Shown here in pieces: positions 6,491 to 12,940 of a DNA stretch of 13,518 nt. The stretch comes from an uncultured Phycisphaerales bacterium (GTDB taxonomy: Bacteria; Planctomycetota; Phycisphaerae; Sedimentisphaerales; Anaerobacaceae), in the NCBI GenBank assembly GCA_937868145.1, contig CALMMH010001082.1, forward strand, positions 1-13,518, written 5' to 3'. Every line of letters begins with the position of its first letter. Within the stretch, counting starts at the first letter, position 1. The notes under the pieces are model-generated. The model saw nothing but the letters and a program-made list of their open reading frames with translations. It made no database searches and was not told where the DNA came from. A program made the position numbers and the translations under genes.

Positions 6491-7966
6491 TTATCGCAGT
6501 TTCGCCGGCTTGATCGTCCAGGCCTGGAGCTTGGCCAGTTCCATCATGGCCGGGGCGTTGAAGCCGTCGGGGAAGACCACCCAGCCCCACAGGCCCGGCG
6601 AATCGTCGGCGACGTACTTCGCAGCATCCAGCTCGCCGTGTTGCAGCGAGACCTCGCCTGTGTATTTCTCCGAGACCACGATTGACGCCAGTGTGATGGC
6701 GAAATCTTCGAGTCGCACCGGCTCGCCGGCCACCCAAGCCAGCGATGGCAGTTGCTTTGCGCTCTGCGTGACTTCCACCAGTTCCTTCGCGGCCTGGCGG
6801 ATCGCCTCCCAGGAGAACGAGCCTTCGGCGGTGAATCGCTGCGGTCGGGAAGCGGGGCCGTATGCGAATTCGACGGCGACCTCCTGGGGCTTGGACCTCC
6901 CGTCGACTCCGGCGACGAACTGCGACAAGGCCAGGAGGCCTTCTCCCGCCGAGACGATTTTCGTCGGCATCTCGACATAGGAGATCTGCTTCTGGAACGC
7001 ATCGGCGATGGCGCGAACGTCCTTTGCCGTGAAAGGATGGGAGTAGACCCGGTCCGGATACAGGGACGGAATCTCTCTGGCCGTCACAAGCCGTACGTTG
7101 GGGTGGCGGACGATGTGGTCGAGGAAGGCCTCGAAGGCCCGAAACGCTTGCTCCTGTTCCTCGGGCGATTTGAGCGGCGGGAGCTTCCACTGGGATCGCG
7201 GCGGATTGGCGCCGTGGGCGAAGTTGACGCCGTCCCAGAACTGCTCGTGCACGAACTCGCACGGGTGATAGTAGATGCTGACGATTCCGCCGCCTTCGCC
7301 GATCAGGCTCGTGTGGACGCGGTCGAACTTGTCGCAGGTTTCTTTCACCTCCTCGTCGGCCCAGCCCGTCCGGAGAACGCAGTCGCCCAGCCGTAGGATG
7401 TTCAGGGTCCCGCAATACCAGAAGGGGCGGTTCTTCACATTGACGTGCGAGGTCTCGTCCAGGTAGAGCGGGATTCCGAACGCGCGGAGAGCGCCATAGC
7501 TTTGCGGCGTCCAAGACCCGCCGGGCTGGCCGTAACAGGAGGCGTTGACGCCGAAGACGCGCCGGAGCGTGTCGAGCCCAACGCCCTCGCGACGAGTGAA
7601 TTCCGAGACGCCCTCGTGCCAGCCCAGATCCCGGCAGTATTCCGACGGCGTCGGATGAACGCTGTGCCACGTGGAGTGGTACGCGATGTCGTTCCTGGCC
7701 AGAGCGAGGATCACGTCGTCCCGGCCTCGTTCCTCCAGCACGCGGGCCTTCTCGCCGACGATTTTGAAGGTCGCCTGGACGTTCCTGGCGGTGAACATCT
7801 CGGCCAGACGCTTGGCGGCGTCATCGGCCTGGGGCAGGATGAAGTCCTCGGTGTCGAACCAGAAGGTGACGTAGACGGTCGGACCCTCCGGAGCAGCCGG
7901 ACAAGCCGTCGGGACCGACAACCAGGACAACAGCAAAGCGACCCAAAGCCAGTACGATGCTTTCAT
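6491..7966 (-). CDS. Secreted polysaccharide-deacetylase-like protein (NodB fold, CE4-type)
   Basis: The 491-aa product has an N-terminal signal peptide (hydrophobic residues 5-18, cleavage near residues 21-25). Residues about 30-300 resemble the NodB fold of CE4 deacetylases: FDTEDF at 37-42 in place of the first Asp-Asp motif, HSTWH at 97-101 as the His-x3-His metal site, YGQPGGSW at 145-152 in place of Arg-x-Pro, and YYHPCEF at 232-238 supplying the late His234. The DTEDF and HPxEF forms recall the subfamily linked to exosortase-type exopolysaccharide loci (DVEDYF, HPWEF). Family members remove acetyl groups from polysaccharides with a divalent metal. Residues about 305-491 form an extra C-terminal region I do not recognise. 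Start ATG 7966 has GAGGAG seven bases upstream and its own promoter. It converges on the GH2 gene. Divergent motifs 1 and 3 leave open a different substrate or a non-hydrolytic role. Confidence 0.8.
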   Translation of the reverse strand: MKASYWLWVALLLSWLSVPTACPAAPEGPTVYVTFWFDTEDFILPQADDAAKRLAEMFTARNVQATFKIVGEKARVLEERGRDDVILALARNDIAYHSTWHSVHPTPSEYCRDLGWHEGVSEFTRREGVGLDTLRRVFGVNASCYGQPGGSWTPQSYGALRAFGIPLYLDETSHVNVKNRPFWYCGTLNILRLGDCVLRTGWADEEVKETCDKFDRVHTSLIGEGGGIVSIYYHPCEFVHEQFWDGVNFAHGANPPRSQWKLPPLKSPEEQEQAFRAFEAFLDHIVRHPNVRLVTAREIPSLYPDRVYSHPFTAKDVRAIADAFQKQISYVEMPTKIVSAGEGLLALSQFVAGVDGRSKPQEVAVEFAYGPASRPQRFTAEGSFSWEAIRQAAKELVEVTQSAKQLPSLAWVAGEPVRLEDFAITLASIVVSEKYTGEVSLQHGELDAAKYVADDSPGLWGWVVFPDGFNAPAMMELAKLQAWTIKPAKLR

Positions 7967-7994
7967 GTTCTGTCTCCTCGATTCGTATGCCCGA

Positions 7995-8024
7995 TTTATA
8001 GGCAGCCTGATGCCGAGAAGTCAA
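7995..8024 (-). promoter_or_regulatory. Sigma-70-type promoter of the deacetylase-like gene
   Basis: On the minus strand, TTGACT (8024-8019) and TATAAA (8000-7995) are separated by 18 bases, close to the housekeeping consensus. Transcription would start near 7988 and leave a leader of about 22 bases before the ATG at 7966. The -35 box lies inside the hairpin-forming repeat at 8013-8036. Confidence 0.55.
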
Positions 8025-8036
8025 GCGACTTGTCGG
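8013..8036. promoter_or_regulatory. Inverted repeat overlapping the -35 box
   Basis: Two 10-base arms with one mismatch flank a 4-base centre (CCGAGAAGTC / GACTTGTCGG on the plus strand). It covers the -35 element of the deacetylase promoter and lies 45 bases after the stop of the upstream lipoprotein gene. It may be an operator or the stem of a terminator without a U-tract. The sequence alone does not decide. Confidence 0.4.
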
Positions 8037-8080
8037 ATTCAGAATGCGGGGGATGTGTCGACCGCTCCGGACCGCCAGGG

Positions 8081-8896
8081 CTACTCGGCGTCGGCCATGG
8101 GGAGGTTGACGCGGATCTTGACGGCGGCCATGTCGCTCTGAGTCAGCATGCGGATGCGGCCTTCGCCGAGACTCATGTGCGGGAAGGGGACGCCTTTTTC
8201 GTCGCTGAGATTCTTCGCCAGGCCGGGGGACTTGTCCAACTGGACGAAGACGCCCTGGAAAACCTGGCTGACCATCGCGCCGGAGAGCACGATCACTTCG
8301 CCGCCTTGGGCAGGGTCTTTGAGGTTGCCCACGAGAGCGGCGACGTCCTGCTCGAAGCGGCCGGCGAGCCACTGGAGGATCGCGGTCTGCTGGGCTTCCT
8401 CGGTGGTGTAGGGGGTCGTGAGGACCTCGGGATCGACGGTGAACTGGGCGTCGAAGAGGATGCCTTGTCGGGCGGGGAAGAGCTGCTGCTTGGGGTTATC
8501 GGGAGCCCGTTTGGCTCGCTCGTCGATACAGAAGAAGTACTTCCGACCCGCGGTCATGCGGTATTCGTCGAAGACGATCATGTTGAGCCAGGACTTGCGG
8601 GTGTCGCTGCTGCGGCCGGAGTAGCCGATGACGGTGTCGGACTGGGTGAGCAGGACCTGATCGACCTGGTCGGGATCGAACTGGTAGGCCCCGTCGCGGG
8701 CGACGTTGAGGACCTCCAGCGACGTACTGCGGCCGATTTGCGCCGCGGCGTAGGGGACTGCGAGCTTGTCATAGGAGAGTTCGTTCGAACCGCCGCAGCC
8801 GGAAAGGACGGACGTGGAAAGGAGAGCCGCCATGCACAACGTGAATCGAGTCGCACAGGCCTTGCGGCCGGCGACGTGCGATCTGCCGGTGGTCAT
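8081..8896 (-). CDS. Unrecognised lipoprotein, 271 aa
   Basis: A basic n-region and hydrophobic core end in the lipobox Leu-Ser-Gly-Cys at residues 31-34, so the mature protein is probably lipid-anchored at Cys34. The rest is a soluble domain of about 235 residues with no family I recognise. It contains mixed alpha/beta stretches, including a Tyr-Phe-Phe-Cys-Ile-Asp segment and a Val-rich segment late in the chain. ATG 8896 is preferred to an ATG 36 bases further upstream because AGGAG sits six bases before it. It lies 48 bases after ilvC on the same strand. The gap contains a TTGACA but no matching -10 box, so co-transcription with ilvC is likely. That does not imply a metabolic link. Confidence 0.8.
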   Translation of the reverse strand: MTTGRSHVAGRKACATRFTLCMAALLSTSVLSGCGGSNELSYDKLAVPYAAAQIGRSTSLEVLNVARDGAYQFDPDQVDQVLLTQSDTVIGYSGRSSDTRKSWLNMIVFDEYRMTAGRKYFFCIDERAKRAPDNPKQQLFPARQGILFDAQFTVDPEVLTTPYTTEEAQQTAILQWLAGRFEQDVAALVGNLKDPAQGGEVIVLSGAMVSQVFQGVFVQLDKSPGLAKNLSDEKGVPFPHMSLGEGRIRMLTQSDMAAVKIRVNLPMADAE

Positions 8897-8944
8897 AGGG
8901 CTCTCCTTTCGCGCCCGAACGCAAATTGTCAATCGTCGATCGAC

Positions 8945-9949
8945 TCACATTTCCTTGGAGTCGATCCACTTCATCATCTTGCGGAGTTTGCGGCCCACGG
9001 TTTCCAACTGGCTATCGTGGTCCTTCTCGTACAAGGCGTTGAAGTTCTTCAGGCCGGTCTGGTACTCGTTGACCCACTCCTTGGCGAACTTGCCCGAGGT
9101 GATCTCGCCGAGGATCTTCTTCATCTCGGCGCGGGTCTCGTCGGTGACGATTCGCGGACCACGGCTCAGGTCGCCGTACTCGGCGGTGTTGCTGATGCTG
9201 TACCGCATGTAGCTCAGGCCGCCCTGATAGATCAGGTCGACGATCAGCTTGACCTCATGGCAGCACTCGAAATAGGCGATCTCGGGCTGATACCCGGCGG
9301 CGACGAGGGTCTCGAATCCGGCCTTGATCAGGTTGGACAGGCCGCCGCAGAGGACCACTTGCTCGCCGAACAGGTCGGTCTCGGTCTCCTCTTTGTAGGT
9401 CGTCTCGAGGATGCCGGCGCGGGCGCCGCCCATGCCGTGGCCCCAGGCCAGAGCGATCTGCTTGGCGGTGCCGGTGGCGTCCTGCTGGACCGCGACCAGG
9501 CAGGGCACGCCGCCGCCTTTTTGGAACTCGCTGCGGACCAGATGACCCGGGCCCTTCGGCGCGATCATGACGACGTTGATTTCCTTCGGCGGCACGATGT
9601 ACTTGAAGTGGATGTTGAACCCGTGGCAGAAGCCGAGCGTCTGGCCGGCCTTCAGGTTCGGGGCGATCTGGCTCTCATACACCTTGCCCTGGATCTCGTC
9701 CGGCAGAGTGATGATGATCAACACCGCTCCGGTGACCGCGGTCTTGATGTCGCCGGGCTTGAAGCCGTGCTCGGTCGCGAGCTTGAAGTTCTCCGTCCCC
9801 GGCAACTCCGCCACCGCGACCTCGATCCCGCTGTCTCGAAGGTTCAAGCTGTGCGCGTGACCCTGCGACCCGTAACCGATGACCGCCACCTTCTTGCCCT
9901 GAAGCGGTCCGATCGGAGCCTCGTTCTCATAATAAATCTTTGCTGCCAT
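8945..9949 (-). CDS. ilvC: Ketol-acid reductoisomerase
   Basis: This is a cytoplasmic enzyme of valine, leucine and isoleucine synthesis: it isomerises acetolactate or acetohydroxybutyrate and reduces the product with NAD(P)H, using magnesium. The 334-aa length is that of the short class I form. The nucleotide-binding GYGSQG is at 25-30. Active-site residues are all present: His109 and Lys132, metal ligands Asp192 and Glu196 (TDLFGEQ), Glu228 and Glu232 (FECCHE), and Ser253. In the loop that selects the cofactor (residues 47-58) the usual Arg and second Ser positions are Leu49 and Asn54, Thr52 replaces the first Ser, and acidic Glu48 and Glu53 are present; this points to NADH rather than NADPH preference (inference). 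AGGAG lies eight bases before the ATG at 9949. It is transcribed divergently from the ABC operon, and no other branched-chain amino-acid gene is in the window. Confidence 0.97.
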   Translation of the reverse strand: MAAKIYYENEAPIGPLQGKKVAVIGYGSQGHAHSLNLRDSGIEVAVAELPGTENFKLATEHGFKPGDIKTAVTGAVLIIITLPDEIQGKVYESQIAPNLKAGQTLGFCHGFNIHFKYIVPPKEINVVMIAPKGPGHLVRSEFQKGGGVPCLVAVQQDATGTAKQIALAWGHGMGGARAGILETTYKEETETDLFGEQVVLCGGLSNLIKAGFETLVAAGYQPEIAYFECCHEVKLIVDLIYQGGLSYMRYSISNTAEYGDLSRGPRIVTDETRAEMKKILGEITSGKFAKEWVNEYQTGLKNFNALYEKDHDSQLETVGRKLRKMMKWIDSKEM

Positions 9950-9981
9950 TTCGTGTTCTCCTTTCTATCTGAAACAAGCGT

Positions 9982-9995
9982 TATATGCGCATATA
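9982..9995. promoter_or_regulatory. Perfect 14-bp palindrome in the ilvC leader
   Basis: TATATGCGCATATA is fully palindromic and lies 32 bases before the ilvC start, about 20 bases after the predicted transcription start. It could be an operator or form a small hairpin in the leader RNA. No leader peptide rich in branched-chain residues is visible, so classical attenuation is not supported. Confidence 0.35.
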
Positions 9996-10021
9996 GAGAT
10001 TGCACAGGCCTAAACCGACTG

Positions 10022-10049
10022 ATTATAGCGTTCCCGCAGGAATAGTAAA
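10022..10049 (-). promoter_or_regulatory. Sigma-70-type promoter of ilvC
   Basis: On the minus strand a perfect TATAAT (10027-10022) follows TTTACT (10049-10044, 4 of 6 to consensus) with a 16-base spacer. Transcription would start near 10015, giving a leader of about 65 bases that contains the palindrome at 9982-9995. Confidence 0.55.
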
Positions 10050-10169
10050 TTCCCAGTCTGCCATCCCACAAGGTTTTTCCCCACCCCGAATTCCCGGGTT
10101 CCCTGTAATAAATGGCGTCCAACCGCGTCCTACCCAGTGCGGAGCCGCCTGGGCCGGGCATGCGGCTTG

Positions 10170-10178
10170 TGGTATGAT
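10170..10178 (+). promoter_or_regulatory. Extended -10 promoter of the ABC exporter operon
   Basis: TGGTATGAT is an extended -10 element (TGn plus TATGAT, 5 of 6). No good -35 box is present. An inverted repeat AGCCGC (10143-10148) / GCGGCT (10162-10167) ends two bases upstream and could be a regulatory site. The leader to the ATG at 10223 would be about 38 bases. Confidence 0.4.
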
Positions 10179-10222
10179 GGGGCCGATCGGCTTCGGCACG
10201 GACGTTTTGGGAGATCGATTGG

Positions 10223-11137
10223 ATGCAGTCTGTCATTGAGTTGGCTGGGTTGAGCGTGCGTTTCGGCAAGCGCGAGATTCTCAAGGATCTTAGCGTCTCG
10301 CTGTCCGGACTCACGCTGGGGCTGCTCGGACCCAATGGGGCGGGCAAGTCCACTCTGATCCAGACGCTGTTGGGCTTCTGCCCGGTGGCCAAGGGCTCCG
10401 CCAGCGTTTTCGGCCACGACATCCGCCATCACCTCCGGCAGATTCGCGCCCAGATCGGCTACATGCCGGAAAACGACGCGTTTGTCGGGGATATGACCGC
10501 GGTGACCTTCGTGCGGATGATGGGCGAGCTGTCGGGCCTTCCCGCTCGAGCCGCACTGGAGCGTGCCCACGAGGTCCTGTTCTACGTCGGGCTCGGAGAG
10601 GCCCGTTACCGCAAGCTGGGGACCTACTCCCTGGGCATGAAGCAGATGGCCAAACTGGCCCAGGCCCTCGTGCATGGGCCCCGCCTGCTGATTCTCGACG
10701 AGCCGACCAACGGGCTCGATCCGTCCGCCCGCCAGCGAATGGTCCGTCTCATTCGCGATATTCGGGACTCGGGCCGGATGTATATCCTTCTGTGCTCCCA
10801 CCTGCTCCGCGACGTGGAGGAGACCTGCGAGGAGGTGCTGATCCTCAAGCAGGGCCAGATCGTCCACTACGCGAATCTCGAGAAAGAGCGAAGCACCAAC
10901 AGGCGGTTCGTCGAGCTGGAGACCTCCGGCGATGGGGCGGGCTTGGCGCAGGCTCTGGCGAGACTGGGGTGCGAGTGCACGGCGTTGGGGACGGGACGCT
11001 ACAAGATGATCCTGCCGGAAGGCTTCGACCTCCGGGAAATCTACCGTGCGGCGGCCGATCATGACTTGCCCCTGCGGCGGGTGAGCTATCGTCGGGACAC
11101 CCTCGAAGACATCTTCCTGAAGGCGATGGAGGTCTGA
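10223..11137 (+). CDS. ABC exporter ATP-binding protein (first ATPase)
   Basis: The 304-aa protein is the cytoplasmic ATPase of an ABC-2 type exporter. Walker A GPNGAGKST is at 36-44. The Q-loop position is Glu83 instead of Gln. The signature YSLGMKQ is at 135-141, Walker B LLILDEP at 155-161 with catalytic Glu160, and the switch His193 is in CSHLL. About 80 residues past the core form the C-terminal extension typical of this subfamily. GGGAG lies nine bases before the ATG. It is first in a four-gene operon and only one base separates its stop from the next start. Substrate is unknown; relatives export drugs, polysaccharides or act in copper-site maturation and gliding. Confidence 0.93.
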   Translation: MQSVIELAGLSVRFGKREILKDLSVSLSGLTLGLLGPNGAGKSTLIQTLLGFCPVAKGSASVFGHDIRHHLRQIRAQIGYMPENDAFVGDMTAVTFVRMMGELSGLPARAALERAHEVLFYVGLGEARYRKLGTYSLGMKQMAKLAQALVHGPRLLILDEPTNGLDPSARQRMVRLIRDIRDSGRMYILLCSHLLRDVEETCEEVLILKQGQIVHYANLEKERSTNRRFVELETSGDGAGLAQALARLGCECTALGTGRYKMILPEGFDLREIYRAAADHDLPLRRVSYRRDTLEDIFLKAMEV

Positions 11138-11138
11138 C

Positions 11139-11999
11139 ATGGCGGTATACAAGCAGACCTACAGAGACTATGAAGGCCCACGGACGGCGGGCTGGTCGCG
11201 GTTTCTGATCCTGATGCGGTACTCCTACGCGAGGGTTTTCCAGTCCAGGTTCCTGGTTCTCTTCCTGGCGATGTGCACCTTCTATCCCATCGCCTGCGCC
11301 GCGCTGATCTACCTGTCCCACAACAGCCCGGCCCTGGCGATGCTGAAGCTGCAATCCAACGTTCTGCCCCCGATCGACGGGCAGTTCTTCTACGTTTTTT
11401 GCGTCGTTCAAGGGGTTCTTGCCTTGTTGCTGACGACCTTTGTCGGCCCGAACCTGGTCTGGCCGGACCTGGCCAACGGGGGGCTCGCTCTGTATCTGAG
11501 CAGGCCCTTCTCTCGAGCCGAGTATGTGGCCGGGAAGATGACCGTCCTGCTTGTCCTGCTGTCGGCGGTCACCTGGGTGCCGGGCCTGCTGCTCTATGCG
11601 ATTCAGGCCAGTTGCGCGGGGTGGGTCTGGGCCAAACCCAACCTCTGGCTGGCCGGCTCGATCGTTCTGGGGCCGCTGATCTGGATCTTCGTTCTGTCCC
11701 TGATCGCCTTGGCCCTCTCGGCTTGGGTGAAGTGGCGGATCGCCGCCGGGGCATGCGTCTTGGGGCTCCATTTCGTCGGCGCGGGCTTCGGCGAGGCCAT
11801 CAACGAGATTTTGCGGACCCGCAAGGGCTCGCTGATCAATCTCGGAGAAGTCATCCATACGGTCTGGGGATCCCTCTTCGACGCAAGCAGGGGAACGGAC
11901 CTGTCTCTGACGCAGGCCTGGATCGTCCTGGGCGTTGTGTGCTCGCTGTGTTTGATTCTGCTGGCCCGGCGGGTTCGCGCGTTCGAGGTGGTCAGATGA
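11139..11999 (+). CDS. ABC-2 type permease (first permease)
   Basis: The 286-aa membrane protein has about six helices (near residues 38-59, 83-105, 131-155, 168-196, 200-216 and 260-281). The N-terminal cytoplasmic segment, YRDYEGPRTAGW at 8-19, is a pattern I associate with permeases of this exporter type (Tyr-x-Gly-Pro-Arg followed by Trp). It presumably forms the membrane channel for the ATPase encoded just upstream. Its end overlaps the next ATG by four bases (ATGA), indicating coupled translation. No strong ribosome binding site precedes its own ATG beyond GGAGG eight bases upstream in the end of the previous gene. Confidence 0.88.
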   Translation: MAVYKQTYRDYEGPRTAGWSRFLILMRYSYARVFQSRFLVLFLAMCTFYPIACAALIYLSHNSPALAMLKLQSNVLPPIDGQFFYVFCVVQGVLALLLTTFVGPNLVWPDLANGGLALYLSRPFSRAEYVAGKMTVLLVLLSAVTWVPGLLLYAIQASCAGWVWAKPNLWLAGSIVLGPLIWIFVLSLIALALSAWVKWRIAAGACVLGLHFVGAGFGEAINEILRTRKGSLINLGEVIHTVWGSLFDASRGTDLSLTQAWIVLGVVCSLCLILLARRVRAFEVVR

Positions 12000-12940
12000 G
12001 TGAAGACCGGATCATCCTCGACAATGTCTCTCGCTTCTATGGCGAGGTCCTGGGCGTCAACCGCGTGACGCTCTCCATCCCGCCGGGGATCACGAGTCTG
12101 GTCGGTCCCAATGGCTCGGGCAAGACGACTCTGATGAACCTGATCACTGGCCTGGTCCGGCCCAGCCAGGGACGGCTCTCCGTCCTGGGCGTCGATCCGT
12201 CGCAACCTCACAAGCTCTTTCGTTTCCTGGGCTATTCGACTCAGTTCGACGCCTTCCCCAAAGGGTTGACCGGGTCGCAGTTTATCCTGTCCTATCTCCG
12301 CCTGTCGGGACGTTCCGTCGCCGAGTGTCGGGAGCTGACCGCCCGCGCCATCGAGCAGGTCGGTTTGTCCGAAGCCGCGGACCGCAAGGTCGCCGCGTAC
12401 AGCAAGGGGATGCGTCAGCGGATTCGGCTGGCCCAGGCGATCGCTCACGATCCGCGGGTCCTGATTCTCGACGAGCCCCTCAACGGCCTGGACCCGCTGG
12501 TCCGCGCCGAGACGATCGCTTTGTTCAAGCGATACGCGGCGGAGGGTCGTCACGTCGTGGTCTCCAGCCACGTTCTGCACGAGGTGGATATGATCTCGGA
12601 CCAGGTCGTTCTCATGAGCGGCGGCTACGTCGTCGCGGAAGGCCGGATCCGCGGCGTGCGGAGCGAGATCCAGGAGGAGCGGCCCATGCAGTTCCTCATC
12701 CGGTGCAAACAGCCGAGCCTGCTGGCCTCCAGGGCCTTTGAGCAGGACCATGTCGTCGAGGCCCGGCTGCTGCCCGAAGGGGAGGGCGTGCTGATCAAGA
12801 CTCGCGACGCCGACCGGTTCTGCCGGGCGCTTAACCACCTGGCCCTGGCCGGCATCGACATCGAGGGTGTGATCCCCGCCGATGACAACGTCGGTTCCGT
12901 ATACGAATACCTCATCGGCGCAGAGGAGGCTTCCCAATGA
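11996..12940 (+). CDS. ABC exporter ATP-binding protein (second ATPase)
   Basis: The 314-aa product is a second, clearly different ATPase. Walker A GPNGSGKTT is at 37-45, Gln83 is in the Q-loop (STQFDAF), the signature YSKGMRQR at 135-142, Walker B VLILDEP at 155-161 with Glu160, and the switch His192 in SSHVLHE. Unlike the first ATPase it has the normal Q-loop glutamine. A C-terminal extension of about 90 residues follows the core. The start ATG 11996 overlaps the upstream permease stop (ATGA); the longer in-frame reading from 11273 is only the shadow of that permease. It probably pairs with the permease that follows, or forms a heterodimer with the first ATPase. Confidence 0.92.
   Translation: MSEDRIILDNVSRFYGEVLGVNRVTLSIPPGITSLVGPNGSGKTTLMNLITGLVRPSQGRLSVLGVDPSQPHKLFRFLGYSTQFDAFPKGLTGSQFILSYLRLSGRSVAECRELTARAIEQVGLSEAADRKVAAYSKGMRQRIRLAQAIAHDPRVLILDEPLNGLDPLVRAETIALFKRYAAEGRHVVVSSHVLHEVDMISDQVVLMSGGYVVAEGRIRGVRSEIQEERPMQFLIRCKQPSLLASRAFEQDHVVEARLLPEGEGVLIKTRDADRFCRALNHLALAGIDIEGVIPADDNVGSVYEYLIGAEEASQ

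Noticed and set aside
8927..8932. Perfect TTGACA upstream of the lipoprotein gene (minus strand)
   Set aside because: No -10-like hexamer lies 15-19 bases downstream, so it was not called as a promoter.
7445..10045. An 866-codon open frame on the plus strand
   Set aside because: It is antisense to ilvC, the lipoprotein gene and part of the deacetylase gene, all of which have clear motifs, ribosome binding sites or signals. Long antisense frames are expected in GC-rich DNA.
10085..10105. Overlapping EcoRI and SmaI-like sites resembling a cloning linker
   Set aside because: No further polylinker or vector sequence flanks it. It is a chance match in a GC-rich intergenic region.
11603..12937. 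A 444-codon open frame on the minus strand
   Set aside because: It is antisense to the second ABC ATPase and the first permease and has no motif or ribosome binding site of note.
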